Both the position numbers and the translations under genes were made by a program. The notes beneath the pieces were generated by a model. That model was given only the letters and a program-made list of their open reading frames with translations, was not told where the DNA came from and ran no database searches. 64,000 bases of DNA from Candidatus Poribacteria bacterium (GTDB lineage: Bacteria > Poribacteria > WGA-4E > WGA-3G): NCBI GenBank assembly GCA_022825825.1, contig JAJDWA010000021.1, forward strand, positions 1-64,000, read 5' to 3'. Shown here one piece after another: positions 26,138 through 35,961 of this stretch; positions within the stretch are counted from its first letter, which is position 1, and the number at the start of each line of letters is the position of its first letter.

Positions 26138-27568
26138 TTATTTGCGTTTTAAATCTGCCCACAAGACAACTCGTTTTCCATGATGTGATACGGAGAGGGA
26201 GTCTTCCTCTTTATTTTTTGGCTGATTATTTTGTTCTTGTTCAATTGGTTCCTGATCTTCTGGGTCACGTACACCCATTCCTTCGGCCGGACTATTTGGC
26301 TGAAGTGTAAAATCACCAGCGTCTACATTAACAAACAGAGGATCTTCATCTATGTTGTCTTCATAAATAAACTTGTCCCCATCAGCAACCAGGCCAATCC
26401 CGTCAAGCCCATCACCAATATCACATGATTTAATGACTATACCCCTACCCAGAACGAAAACTTCTGCATGCGAAACATTTGATGAATTTCCCCAAACTAT
26501 AGAATCGGTTAAGTTAAAACGATTTATGAGGGTAATAGGATCTTGGCGGGCAATAGTAAAAATCCCACCACCAAGAGTGCCAGCACTGTTTCCCGTAATT
26601 GTACAACGCTTGATATTTACCGATCCTAAGATTGCCTGACACTGAATCCCTCCACCAGAGTATATTGCCCTATTATGTGCAATTAAACAGTCCGTAACCC
26701 AAATCTCTGAGTTAGACCCACAAGAAATTCCGCCACCACTTCCGGCTGTATTCCGTACTATGATCGAATTCTCAATTTTCAAAACAGTATCTTTCCAAGC
26801 TTCTAAGCCGCTACCAGCATTGTGTTCAATTCGACAATTGGTAATAGGTTTGTTTGTGCGGGCATAAGAGTAAAAAATACCGCGAGCACTGTTATGAGAA
26901 ACAACACAATTATCAATAATCGGATCTACATCGTCCATACAGTAAACTCCATTCCCTGTATTCTCAGTAATCGTGCTATTTTTAAGTGTGGGTTGTGCTG
27001 GAGTTTCTTTTAAGACAACGCCTTTATGTTCGGTATTTCCTGAAATGAAAATACCGCCACCCATATTGCGTGTAATTGTGCAGTCTGTTATGATTGGATC
27101 GGAATTATGGCAAAAGATTCCACCACCACCGCCACCCATAGATTGGTTACTGTCAATCGTACAGTTTCTAATTGTCGGTGAAGCATGCGTAAGGTAGATT
27201 CCACCGCCAAATCTCTGGTCCCCATTTTTAATGGTAAATCCATCTAACACCGAATCAACTGTTTCATCATTTTGGAATATAAATCCTCTGGTTTCAAGTT
27301 TTTTCTCACAGTCAATAATCGTTGCCTCAGCACCATTGCGAGATTTAAGAGTTATCCGTTTCCCCTTAAAATCAAGGTTCACGTTTCCTTCGCCTCGGTA
27401 GATTCCATCATCTACCAAAACAGTATCACCATTTTGTGATGCATCAATGCCAGATTGAATTGTGGGTTGATCTGCAGGAACGTTAATCGTAGCGGCAAAA
27501 GTAAGTGGACTTAAAAGAGAGAAACATACAATAAGTGTCAAATTGAAGGACCATCTCATTTGTTTCAT
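26138..27568 (-). CDS. secreted right-handed beta-helix protein with WADLKRK tail
   Basis: A 476-residue protein. A typical Sec signal peptide (residues 1-25, ending LTFA-A) is followed by a pectate-lyase-like parallel beta-helix of the NosD/DUF1565 kind: TINVPADQPTIQSGID, then many I-x-N-C-x-I-x-x-N-x-A-x-x-G-G-G-I coils to about residue 430. A low-complexity Q/E/N-rich linker follows and the chain ends in VVLWADLKRK. GGAGG precedes the start. The helix could bind or cleave polysaccharide, but no catalytic residues are obvious. It is a close paralog of the next gene upstream. The C-terminal tail resembles those of the protease-ankyrin proteins. Confidence 0.8.
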   Translation of the reverse strand: MKQMRWSFNLTLIVCFSLLSPLTFAATINVPADQPTIQSGIDASQNGDTVLVDDGIYRGEGNVNLDFKGKRITLKSRNGAEATIIDCEKKLETRGFIFQNDETVDSVLDGFTIKNGDQRFGGGIYLTHASPTIRNCTIDSNQSMGGGGGGIFCHNSDPIITDCTITRNMGGGIFISGNTEHKGVVLKETPAQPTLKNSTITENTGNGVYCMDDVDPIIDNCVVSHNSARGIFYSYARTNKPITNCRIEHNAGSGLEAWKDTVLKIENSIIVRNTAGSGGGISCGSNSEIWVTDCLIAHNRAIYSGGGIQCQAILGSVNIKRCTITGNSAGTLGGGIFTIARQDPITLINRFNLTDSIVWGNSSNVSHAEVFVLGRGIVIKSCDIGDGLDGIGLVADGDKFIYEDNIDEDPLFVNVDAGDFTLQPNSPAEGMGVRDPEDQEPIEQEQNNQPKNKEEDSLSVSHHGKRVVLWADLKRK

Positions 27569-27730
27569 GTCTTTCCTCCTACGGAAAAAGTATACTCTAC
27601 TGTATTACTATTAAAACTACGAAGTAAACTATATCCAAGTGTATAAAACACGTTTACAAAAATCTAAGTTCCGACTTAAAAGTTTTAGGTATGCTACCAC
27701 TGTTTTTACATAAAACTTTGTAATGGGAAG

Positions 27731-29224
27731 TTACTTACGTTTTATATCTGCCCATAGGACAATTAGTTTTCCGTGCTGTGATACTGAGCGTGGTTCTTCC
27801 TCGTGGATTTGGTCCTGCCGCGGTTCTTCCTCTTTATTTTCTTCCTGAATATTCTGTTCTTGTTCAATTGGTTCCTGATCTTCTGGGTCACGTACACCCA
27901 TTCCAGCAGCTGGACTATTAGCCTGAAGGGTAAAATCTCCAGCATTAGCATTTACAAACAGAGGGTCTTCATCAATGTTGTCCACATAAGTAAAAAATAT
28001 ATGATTGGGATCGACATCAATTCCCACAAGACCATTTTTAATATCACATGACTTAATGGTTACGATCCCCCCGGCAAATACTTCAGCATGTGTTCCATCA
28101 GATGTATTGTCCCATACGATCGAATTGGTTAGGTCTAAACGGCCTCTGTCGTTTACATAAACACCCCCACCTCTATTCCCTGCTGAGTTTTTCGTAATAG
28201 TACTATATTTGATTACTGCATCACCAAATCTTGTGAGATCCCAAACCCCGCCACCATTATTCGTAGCGGTATTGTTTGCAATGACGCAATCCGAGACATA
28301 TAATGATGAAGTTGCACTGCAGAAAATACCTGCTCCATCAACCGCTGTATTCCAATCTATGACTGAATTTTTAATTCTTATTCTTGAATATTCATAACAC
28401 TTTAAGCCGCCATCAGCATTTTGCGTTATGTGGCAATTTGCGATATCCGCTCCAGAGAAAGAATTACAAAAAATACCGCGCCCACCATTTTGGGAAATCG
28501 TACAATTTTTTATAGTTGCGTATGCGGCTAAATGTATACAGCCAATTCCAACACTAGTATTTTCAGTAATAATGCAATTATTAATTGTGGGTCGCGAAGG
28601 GATATCTATAAAAAAGTTACCTTTTTTGATTACATCACCTGCAACCGAAATACCCTGAGAATTTCGCGTAATTACACAGTCAGTAATAATTGGGGCGGAA
28701 CCTGTAACCGAAATACCCCAAGTATTCCGCGTAATTGTACAATCAGTAATGATTGGATTGGATTGGAAGCAAGATATGCCAGTACCACCCCAATTAACTC
28801 CGATTCCATCAATCACACAGTTCTTTATTGTCGGGGAAACGGCATTAAGGTGGATACCACTACCTCCTTCATGTAGTCCATTTATAACTGTAAATCCATC
28901 TAACACCGAATTGGCTGTTTCATTATTTTGGAAGATGAATCCTCTTGTATTAAAGTTTACCTCACAGTCAATAATAGTTTTATCGGCTCCATTTTTTGAC
29001 TTAAGGGTAATTCGTTTTCCCTTAAAATCTATGTTAACATTTCCTTCGCCTTTATAGATTCCATCATCTACTAAAACAATGTCTCCGTTTTGTGCGGTGT
29101 CAATACCGGCTTGAATTGTGGGTTGTTCTGCAGGAATATTTATCGTAGCTGCATAAGTAAGTAGACTTAATAGAGATAAGCATAAAATAAGTGTCAAATT
29201 GAAATATCTTTTCATTTGTTTCAT
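27731..29224 (-). CDS. secreted right-handed beta-helix protein with WADIKRK tail
   Basis: A 497-residue paralog of the 26138-27568 product, encoded 162 bp upstream of it on the same strand. Signal peptide (residues 1-25), TINIPAEQPTIQAGID, parallel beta-helix coils, and a linker containing EEEPRQDQIHEEEPRS that is longer and more acidic than in its sister. The C-terminus is VLWADIKRK. The N-terminal 70 residues and the linker-tail are the best conserved parts between the two paralogs; the central coils differ in number and sequence. GGAGG (in taggaggaaag) precedes the start. Likely cell-surface or extracellular. Confidence 0.8.
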   Translation of the reverse strand: MKQMKRYFNLTLILCLSLLSLLTYAATINIPAEQPTIQAGIDTAQNGDIVLVDDGIYKGEGNVNIDFKGKRITLKSKNGADKTIIDCEVNFNTRGFIFQNNETANSVLDGFTVINGLHEGGSGIHLNAVSPTIKNCVIDGIGVNWGGTGISCFQSNPIITDCTITRNTWGISVTGSAPIITDCVITRNSQGISVAGDVIKKGNFFIDIPSRPTINNCIITENTSVGIGCIHLAAYATIKNCTISQNGGRGIFCNSFSGADIANCHITQNADGGLKCYEYSRIRIKNSVIDWNTAVDGAGIFCSATSSLYVSDCVIANNTATNNGGGVWDLTRFGDAVIKYSTITKNSAGNRGGGVYVNDRGRLDLTNSIVWDNTSDGTHAEVFAGGIVTIKSCDIKNGLVGIDVDPNHIFFTYVDNIDEDPLFVNANAGDFTLQANSPAAGMGVRDPEDQEPIEQEQNIQEENKEEEPRQDQIHEEEPRSVSQHGKLIVLWADIKRK

Positions 29225-29274
29225 GTCTTTCCTCCTAAGGATGGATAAACTCTACTGTTTTTGCATCTTTTGTA

Positions 29275-31080
29275 TCACTCATCCGTTGCAAGCATTGCCG
29301 TAAACGCTTCTTGCGGGACATCAACGCTGCCAATCTGTTTAAGTCGCTTTTTGCCTTCCTTCTGTCTTTCCAACAACTTCCGTTTTCGGGTTATATCGCC
29401 GCCATAACATTTGGCAGTAACGTTTTTCCGAAGTGCTCTGACTGTATCACGCGCTACAATCTTGTTACCTATGGCTGCCTGAACAGGAATCTCAAACATC
29501 TGTCGAGGAATCAACTCTGTTAATTTGCTAACTAAACTTTTTCCACGCACTTCAGCCATCTCGCGAGGTAGAATAGTTGAGAGTGCATCTACCGGTTTTT
29601 CGTTGAGTAGCACATCTAACTTTACAAGATTCTCTGTTTTATACTCTCCTATATCATATTCCAGCGAACCGTAACCGCGAGTGAGTGATTTGAGTTTCGG
29701 GTAAAAGTCCACTAACATTTCACTGAGCGGGAGTTCATAGAGCAGCTGCACACGCGCAGCATCAAGTTGATTCATCCGTTTATATATACCCCGCCGCTTC
29801 TGACAAAGTTCCATTGCATTTCCGATATACTCCCGTGGGACAATTATATCTATATTGACATAAGGTTCCTCAATTTGTTCGATATGCTGAATTTCAGGGA
29901 GATGCGCGGGGTTATCTACTAATACATGCTCACCTGATTTTAGAAAGACTTTATACATCACACTGGGAGCAGTCCGAACAAGTGAGAGCTCAAATTCACG
30001 CTCAAGACGTTCATGAACAATTTCCATGTGGAGTAAGCCCAAAAATCCGCACCGAAATCCAAAACCGAGTGCAACGGAAGTCTCAGGTTCAAAGGTAAAA
30101 GATGCATCATTGAGACGAAGTTTTTCTAACGCCTCTCGTAGTGCATGAAATTGATTGGAGTCTGCTGGATAGAGTCCGCTAAATACGAGCGGTTTTATCT
30201 CTTGGTATCCGGGGAGCGGTTCTGATGTTGGGTGCAGATGATGCGTAAGTGTATCACCAATCTTTGCCTGGTCTATTTCGCGAATACCAGCGATGATATA
30301 CCCAACTGCTCCAGTTTGAAGTTCGGAGGTAGGTTGCATCTTAGGCGTAAAAATGCCGACCTCTTCAATTTCATAAGAACGTTTTGTCTGCATCAGTTGA
30401 ATTTTATCTCCCGGTGCCACACCTCCATCAAAGATACGCGTGTACATAATTACACCGCGATAATTATCATAGACTGAATCGAGCACGAGTGCCTTTAAAG
30501 GTGCATCAGATTCGCCGATAGGTGGTGGAATTCGATTGACAATCGCCTCTAATATAGCAGGAATTCCGGTGCCAGCTTTTGCACTTACAAGAAGCGCATC
30601 ATCGGCGGGGATGCCGACTACCTCTTCAATTTGCCGTTTTACTTCATCTGGTTGTGCAGCAGGCAAATCAATTTTGTTGATAACAGGGATAATTTCAAGT
30701 TCACTCTCAATGGCAAGATAGGCGTTTGCCAAGGTTTGCGCTTCAACACCTTGCGCGGCATCAACAATTAATATCGCACCTTCGCATGCTGCAAGGCTAC
30801 GAGATACCTCGTAAGTAAAATCAACATGTCCGGGGGTATCAATTAAGTTGAGTTCGTATAGGTTCTCATCTTCAGCACGATATTTCAGCTTAACTGCTGT
30901 GGCTTTGATCGTGATACCACGTTCACGTTCCAAGTCCATCAGATCAAGCACCTGTTCCCGCATCTCTCTTTCGGCAAGCGTGTTCGTCCGCTCTAATAGT
31001 CGGTCACTCAGTGTGCTTTTTCCGTGATCTATATGCCCTAAAATACAGAAGTTGCGTATGTTTTGAAGTTCGGTTGACAT
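29275..31080 (-). CDS. lepA: elongation factor 4 (LepA)
   Basis: A translational GTPase of 601 residues from ATG 31078-31080 ([11 protein letters not shown]). G1 is [10 protein letters not shown]3 is DTPGHVDF and G4 is NKIDLP. The C-terminal LepA-specific domain includes [17 protein letters not shown]-like [17 protein letters not shown]. It promotes back-translocation or ribosome remodelling under stress. No SD precedes the ATG; a -10 element ends ten bases upstream, so the message may be nearly leaderless. A further upstream in-frame ATG (31101) would lie within or upstream of the promoter and is rejected. Confidence 0.93.
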   Translation of the reverse strand: MSTELQNIRNFCILGHIDHGKSTLSDRLLERTNTLAEREMREQVLDLMDLERERGITIKATAVKLKYRAEDENLYELNLIDTPGHVDFTYEVSRSLAACEGAILIVDAAQGVEAQTLANAYLAIESELEIIPVINKIDLPAAQPDEVKRQIEEVVGIPADDALLVSAKAGTGIPAILEAIVNRIPPPIGESDAPLKALVLDSVYDNYRGVIMYTRIFDGGVAPGDKIQLMQTKRSYEIEEVGIFTPKMQPTSELQTGAVGYIIAGIREIDQAKIGDTLTHHLHPTSEPLPGYQEIKPLVFSGLYPADSNQFHALREALEKLRLNDASFTFEPETSVALGFGFRCGFLGLLHMEIVHERLEREFELSLVRTAPSVMYKVFLKSGEHVLVDNPAHLPEIQHIEQIEEPYVNIDIIVPREYIGNAMELCQKRRGIYKRMNQLDAARVQLLYELPLSEMLVDFYPKLKSLTRGYGSLEYDIGEYKTENLVKLDVLLNEKPVDALSTILPREMAEVRGKSLVSKLTELIPRQMFEIPVQAAIGNKIVARDTVRALRKNVTAKCYGGDITRKRKLLERQKEGKKRLKQIGSVDVPQEAFTAMLATDE

Positions 31081-31089
31081 GATGTAATA

Positions 31090-31119
31090 AGTATACCACA
31101 ATTTAGGTCAATTTAGCAA
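31090..31119 (-). promoter_or_regulatory. lepA promoter, start close to the initiation codon
   Basis: On the minus strand TTGCTA (31119-31114), an 18-bp spacer ending in GTGG, and TATACT (31095-31090). Transcription would begin about three bases before the lepA ATG. Confidence 0.5.
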
Positions 31120-31244
31120 TAAAATGTGTGGAGGTATCTCATAGAAAAGTATTTACGTTTTTGCATTCCTGTCAACACAATTTTAAAAACAAAGAGACGC
31201 AACAAATTGCGCCTCTTACATCAGCTGTCTATTTTCTCTTTGTA

Positions 31245-31264
31245 GGGCGGGTCTCTATGCCCGC
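31245..31264. repeat. GGCGGG/CCCGCC interspersed palindrome
   Basis: GGCGGG-tctctatg-CCCGCC forms a hairpin in the lepA/DUF1080 spacer, followed by CTGAATCGCGGGATTACGC. Both look like interspersed intergenic repeats rather than a gene. Confidence 0.45.
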
Positions 31265-31331
31265 CATTGGTCTGAATCGCGGGATTACGCAGATTAGGTC
31301 ACGTTTCGCTTACCTCTACCCAACATGTGCA

Positions 31332-31934
31332 CTACAAAGGTTTGACCTTAATATTCCGAAACCAAAGTTTTCCACCATGGTCTTGAAGACCGATATGTCC
31401 TTTACGCGGAAAATCCTTAAGCGCAATGCCGAATTTGTTTCTGCTGCCATCAGGATTTTCGTGAGGCGTATCCCACAAATCCAAATCGGCACGTACAATT
31501 TCTTCACCGTTCATCTCAACTACAACGAGGCTACCGTCACAAGTGATTATCATCTCATTCCATTCACCTGCAGGTTTACACACGTTTCGGGTTGGTTCCA
31601 AAGCATCATAGAGTGCACCACAACAGTGCTTCGTAGCGGGTTCTTTACCGTGCGTGTCTAAAATCTGGATTTCAAGTCCTGTTTGCACGGGGCGTTGCAA
31701 ATCTTCCCAACGAATAAAAACACCACTATTCACTGTCGGCTCACTCATATACTCTAACGACAAAACAAAGTTGTCAAATTGTTCTTCTGAATAGAGCATC
31801 TGACCACCTTTGACAGTGCAGAGAATAGCACCATCATCAACAACCCAACCTTCTTCTTTACCAGTGGCACCCCATCCATTTAGTGTTTCTCCATCAAAGA
31901 GGGATTTCCAACCATTAGTTTGTTCTTTTGCCAT
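31332..31934 (-). CDS. DUF1080 (3-keto-disaccharide hydrolase-type) protein
   Basis: A 200-residue single-domain beta-sandwich protein of the DUF1080/LamG-like family: GWKSLFDGETLNGW at the start, SGVFIRWED and GLEIQILD in the middle, and GHIGLQDHGGKLWFRNIKV at the end, all hallmarks of the family. Some members hydrolyse 3-keto-glycosides. AAGGAAA precedes ATG 31932-31934; the upstream extension is rejected. Unlike many relatives it has no signal peptide, so a cytoplasmic role is likely. Confidence 0.85.
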   Translation of the reverse strand: MAKEQTNGWKSLFDGETLNGWGATGKEEGWVVDDGAILCTVKGGQMLYSEEQFDNFVLSLEYMSEPTVNSGVFIRWEDLQRPVQTGLEIQILDTHGKEPATKHCCGALYDALEPTRNVCKPAGEWNEMIITCDGSLVVVEMNGEEIVRADLDLWDTPHENPDGSRNKFGIALKDFPRKGHIGLQDHGGKLWFRNIKVKPL

Positions 31935-31993
31935 CAATATTTCCTTTCTCAAAGCGATTACGATAACCGCCCAATAGCAATTCAATTTACAAT

Positions 31994-32325
31994 TTGTGCC
32001 AGTTAAATGCACTGGGCACTTTCTTAGGATTTCGGTGTAGTGTGATAACTACTTCTTATGAACTACCTGTTGATTTTACCATTACATCAGCAGACATTGA
32101 TGACAGAGAAGTTCTTCCGTTGTTTCGTGAGCGTGGCACTTATCCTATTATCATTGGAGACAAAGGATATATGCAAGGAACTTGAAACACTATTACTAAA
32201 AAACCTACAATGTCTGTCTATTACCGACGCGGCGTCATAGTATTAGATATATTATATAGTCAATTAGCACAAGTCGTCAACTTACATTATGGTATTATAC
32301 GTTACCTAAATCCTGAATTGCAATA
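31994..32325 (+). pseudogene. IS982-like transposase remnant, frameshifted
   Basis: Frame 1 (31994-32185) encodes GFRCSVITTSYELPVDFTI, TSADIDDREVLPLF and IIIGDKGYMQG, the DDE-core pattern of IS982-type transposases (x-P-V-D-F, x-A-x-x-D-D-R, GDKGY). It then hits a stop. The continuation is in other frames: KELETLLLKNLQ (about 32173-32208), then SQLAQVVNLHYGIIRY (about 32261-32310). At least two frameshifts, and no terminal repeats found. Dead element. Confidence 0.65.
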
Positions 32326-32362
32326 GTTATTTCGTATTTTCAAATCGTCTCAAAATATATTG

Positions 32363-32391
32363 TAGACAGATTGGATAAACCGTGATAAAAT
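32363..32391 (+). promoter_or_regulatory. candidate promoter for the nitrilase-family gene
   Basis: TAGACA, 17-bp spacer, TAAAAT. The -35 box is imperfect. It lies 124 bp before the start codon. A copy of the CCG-A/T-ACGTGAGTTTGATAAT repeat lies in between (32447-32466). Confidence 0.4.
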
Positions 32392-32514
32392 AGATTACAA
32401 GCTTTTTGTGAATATACAGAGGTGCCACCCTTCCACGGTGATTTAACCGAACGTGAGTTTGATAATAGGACAGGACATTGAAAACAACAGAAACAATATA
32501 GGAAAAGCTGTAAG

Positions 32515-33357
32515 ATGGCTAATAATCATATTAAAATCGCAGCATGTCAGTTGCTTACAAGCAGAGATGTTGTCGCAAGCACCACAAAAGTGCTTCAGCA
32601 GATAGAAGCATGCGCAGAAATGGAGATTCAGATTGCGGCATTTCCTGAGGGATGTCTATTCGGTTATTGCTGTGATACTGACTATTGGGAACAGATATCG
32701 CCACAAATCTTTAAAGAAGCAGAGGCGAAGATTGCAGAAGCTGCACGGCGCCACAAAATGGCAGTTATTGTCGGTTCTGCACATCACGATGGCGAAAACT
32801 GGCACAATGACTTAGCCATATTTGATCGGCACGGCAGCCTTAAATACCGTTATGGGAAGACATTTCTCGCTGGTGAGAAGTGGTGTACAAACAATCGTGG
32901 GAAACTGCCGATAGTGCAATTAGCGGATGTTGCATGTTGCTTTATCATCTGCCACGATGTTCGCTATCCTGAACTTGTGAAACTGCCTGCTGCGATGGGA
33001 GCGCAAATCTGCTTCTTTTGCTCCTGTGAATCGGGCTTATTATCGGAATATAAACTCTCTGCGTATCGTGCTATGCCGATTTCGCGGGCAACAGAAAACG
33101 GGATTTACCTTGTGATGGCAAACACGCCCGCAAATCCCGATGATATAAGGGCAGCAGGGTCGTCACATGGCAACTCCAAAGTTGTTCATCCGAACGGTAA
33201 TGTTCTCAAAGAAGCAGGCTTTTTCGGAGATGAAATTGTATCTGCTTCAATTGACCTCTCACAAGCAACGGGTTCACAAGCGAAACGGACTTACAATGAA
33301 AATACAATCCTTCGGGAGTGGTTCCAAGAGGGATGTGAGTTTGTAGAAAAGGTCTAA
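32515..33357 (+). CDS. carbon-nitrogen hydrolase (nitrilase superfamily)
   Basis: A 280-residue amidase-fold enzyme with the full catalytic triad: E45 in AAFPEGCLFGY, K115 in YRYGKTFL and nucleophile C146 in IICHDVRYPE. It hydrolyses a C-N bond (amide or carbamoyl) in a small cytoplasmic substrate that cannot be named. Length and motif spacing are normal for the superfamily. It is convergent with the sulfatase gene, with only 12 bp between stops, and no operon partner is present. Confidence 0.88.
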   Translation: MANNHIKIAACQLLTSRDVVASTTKVLQQIEACAEMEIQIAAFPEGCLFGYCCDTDYWEQISPQIFKEAEAKIAEAARRHKMAVIVGSAHHDGENWHNDLAIFDRHGSLKYRYGKTFLAGEKWCTNNRGKLPIVQLADVACCFIICHDVRYPELVKLPAAMGAQICFFCSCESGLLSEYKLSAYRAMPISRATENGIYLVMANTPANPDDIRAAGSSHGNSKVVHPNGNVLKEAGFFGDEIVSASIDLSQATGSQAKRTYNENTILREWFQEGCEFVEKV

Positions 33358-33369
33358 AGGTTTTGAGAA

Positions 33370-34806
33370 CTAACGCTCTCTGTCAGAGATCAGCAGATCA
33401 AACGAATTGCTCTGCCATCCACCTTCCATCACGATATTATCTTTCGTTTCGCGTAACCGCTTGACCATACGGTCTTTCATGCGGCGAAGCACGTGTTTGT
33501 ATCCAAGATGTGTTGCGAGATTGTGAAGTTCATGCGGATCACTTTGCATATCGTAGAGTTCATCTTGACTATATGGATTGTAGACATATTTCCAAGAATC
33601 TGTGCGTACCATCCGCACAGTTGCAAGCGTTGGCTCGTATCCATGAAATTCAGCGAAAACGTCGTCTGGCCAATCTGATACCGTTTCACCTTTGAGTAAC
33701 GGTACAATAGACCTTCCGTCAAGATTGTTAGGCATAGTTGCCCCACCGATTTCCAAAAAAGTCGGCATAAGGTCAACGAGGTTTACGAATTCATCACAAG
33801 TTGTCCCAGTCGATGTCACCCCAGGCCATCTTATAACAAGTGGAATGTGATGTGTTTCCTCATACATGTGAAAACCCTTGTTGAAAAGGCGATGGCTACC
33901 GAGCATGTCACCGTGGTCAGTTGAGAAGATGATAATAGTATTGTCTGCTAAACCGTTCGCTTCAAGGCAATCAATTACCCGTTTAACCTGGTCGTCAATA
34001 AAGGTGCAAAATCCCCAATACGCTGCGATGACTTTTTGCCAATCAGGCCACGTCAGATGACTTGAGTTCCAGCGGAGCATCTCTTTCTGTTGGATAAGCG
34101 GTTTGTTGATGAATTGTTCATCAAAGTTCCCCCATCGTTCTACAGAATTTGGGTCATACATCGTATCGTACGGTTCTGGCACAGCATAAGGGAAATGCGG
34201 TCCGAAGAAATTGGCGGCAATCATAAAAGGTTGTTCGGAATTGGTATACCCGTTGATTAATTCAATTGTTTTATCTGCTGTCCATGCCTCCATCGTGCGT
34301 TCAACCGGGAGTGGAAGTCTACCGTAGAAAGGTGCCTCTCCACCCCATTCATAAGGTTGCACCGCGTCCCGATCAATTCTAAAATCGATCCCATCATCAC
34401 GTAGCCACTGATGCCATTCACTGTACGGATGCCATTTGTCATAGCCCCAAAACTCGGTGTCACCTTGTTTAGCAAGATGCCATTTTCCGACACATGCCAC
34501 GTTATATCCAGCGGCTTTTAGTAGTTGCGGATATGCAGGTTTGTCAAGAATCTGATCTGAGAACACCGCGTTGAAATTGCCCATGTTTGAGAGTTGTCCG
34601 TGATTGTGGGGATATAGTCCTGTAAGCAGGGAACCGCGTGCAGGAGAACAGAGTGCGATCGGGGTATAGGCTTTTGTGAAACGCATACCTGTCGCGGCGA
34701 CCTTGTCTACCGCAGGCGTTTGGCAAACGGGAGCACCGTTGCAGCCTAACGAATCAAAACGTTGCTGATCAGTGAGCAAAAATAAGATATTAGGAGATTG
34801 TGACAT
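33370..34806 (-). CDS. Cys-type sulfatase
   Basis: A 478-residue alkaline-phosphatase-superfamily sulfatase. The N-terminal metal site is NILFLLTDQQR, and the formylglycine motif is C53-S-P-A-R-GSLLTG. STDHGDMLGSH provides the second set of metal ligands. GAGG precedes the start. There is no signal peptide, so it would act in the cytoplasm on imported sulfated sugars or metabolites after maturation by an FGE- or anSME-type enzyme not in the window. Sulfatases of this type are characteristic of marine polysaccharide degraders and sponge symbionts. The next gene upstream is 15 bp away. Confidence 0.9.
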   Translation of the reverse strand: MSQSPNILFLLTDQQRFDSLGCNGAPVCQTPAVDKVAATGMRFTKAYTPIALCSPARGSLLTGLYPHNHGQLSNMGNFNAVFSDQILDKPAYPQLLKAAGYNVACVGKWHLAKQGDTEFWGYDKWHPYSEWHQWLRDDGIDFRIDRDAVQPYEWGGEAPFYGRLPLPVERTMEAWTADKTIELINGYTNSEQPFMIAANFFGPHFPYAVPEPYDTMYDPNSVERWGNFDEQFINKPLIQQKEMLRWNSSHLTWPDWQKVIAAYWGFCTFIDDQVKRVIDCLEANGLADNTIIIFSTDHGDMLGSHRLFNKGFHMYEETHHIPLVIRWPGVTSTGTTCDEFVNLVDLMPTFLEIGGATMPNNLDGRSIVPLLKGETVSDWPDDVFAEFHGYEPTLATVRMVRTDSWKYVYNPYSQDELYDMQSDPHELHNLATHLGYKHVLRRMKDRMVKRLRETKDNIVMEGGWQSNSFDLLISDRER

Positions 34807-34821
34807 ATTTCTTCCTCTTTA

Positions 34822-35937
34822 TTAACTGATGAGATTTTCCGGATTTAATGCATCCAATTCTGGATGAACAAATCGTCCATCTTTGCGAATGAGTTTTCCA
34901 TCAAAATAGATTTCTCCACCGCCATGCTCTGGCGTTTGAATCATTACCATGTCCCAATGGACAGCGGAACGAACACCGTTATCTGCTTCTTCATAAGCTT
35001 GTCCGGGTGTGAAATGAAACGACCCAGCGATTTTCTCATCGAACAAGATATCGAGCATCGGATTTGTGATGTACGGATTGAACGCGATGGCAAACTCTCC
35101 GATATAACGTGCACCTTCGTCTGTATCAAGAATAGCATTCAACTTTTCGGTGTAATTTGCAGATGCTTCAACGATTTTGCCATTTTCAAAGATGAGACGA
35201 ACATCCGTAAACGTTGTACCTTGATAAATTGTAGGGGTATTGAAATGGATTGTGCCGTTGACAGAATCTTGCACAGGTGAAGTGAAACATTCACCATCAG
35301 GGATGTTATATTCGCCTGCACACGGAATAACGGGGATGTCCTTAATGCTGAACTGCAAATCAGTATCCTCACCGACAATGTGGACTTCATCCGTTTCTTC
35401 CATCAAAGATTTTAGAGGTTGCATAGCGCGCTCCATTTTGCTATAGTCAAGCGTGCAAACGTCGAAATAGTAATCCTCGAACGCCTCAGTGCTCATCTTT
35501 GCCTGCTGTGCCATCGCTGGCAATGGCCATCTTAGCACAACCCATTTTGTCTGTGGCACGCGGATATCGTTGAGCGGCTTGATCCAATACTTTCTATAGC
35601 GCTGCATTGCTTCCGATGAGACATCAGACATCTCGGTAATGTTGTGACTACCACGAATACCGATATACGCCTGAACCTTTTTTATCCGATATGTTTCATA
35701 TTCACCAATCAATTTCATGCCAGCATCGTCTCCACCAAGAATGATTTCACGCTGAATTCGGTTTTGCTTGAGTTCAACGAGTGGGATACCACCCGCTTTC
35801 CGCACAGCACGAATAAGGGCGATTACCATCTCCTGTGGAATATCAATGGCTTCAATTAGGACGAATTCACCAGGTTGGACTTTGGTGGAGTGGGTTGTGA
35901 GTACGTTTGCGAGTTTATCAAGTCGTGGGTCGTGCAT
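34822..35937 (-). CDS. M29-family aminopeptidase
   Basis: A 371-residue metallo-aminopeptidase of the AmpS/PepS (M29) type. Typical elements are CAGEYNIPDGECF (metal-binding glutamates), GARYIGEFAIAFNP, DEKIAGSFHFTPG and VRSAVHWDMV with the closing metal ligands. It removes N-terminal residues from peptides in the cytoplasm. GAGG precedes the start. Transcribed with the sulfatase at a short distance. Confidence 0.88.
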   Translation of the reverse strand: MHDPRLDKLANVLTTHSTKVQPGEFVLIEAIDIPQEMVIALIRAVRKAGGIPLVELKQNRIQREIILGGDDAGMKLIGEYETYRIKKVQAYIGIRGSHNITEMSDVSSEAMQRYRKYWIKPLNDIRVPQTKWVVLRWPLPAMAQQAKMSTEAFEDYYFDVCTLDYSKMERAMQPLKSLMEETDEVHIVGEDTDLQFSIKDIPVIPCAGEYNIPDGECFTSPVQDSVNGTIHFNTPTIYQGTTFTDVRLIFENGKIVEASANYTEKLNAILDTDEGARYIGEFAIAFNPYITNPMLDILFDEKIAGSFHFTPGQAYEEADNGVRSAVHWDMVMIQTPEHGGGEIYFDGKLIRKDGRFVHPELDALNPENLIS

Positions 35938-35961
35938 ATTTACCTCGGAAGTGGTTCAATT

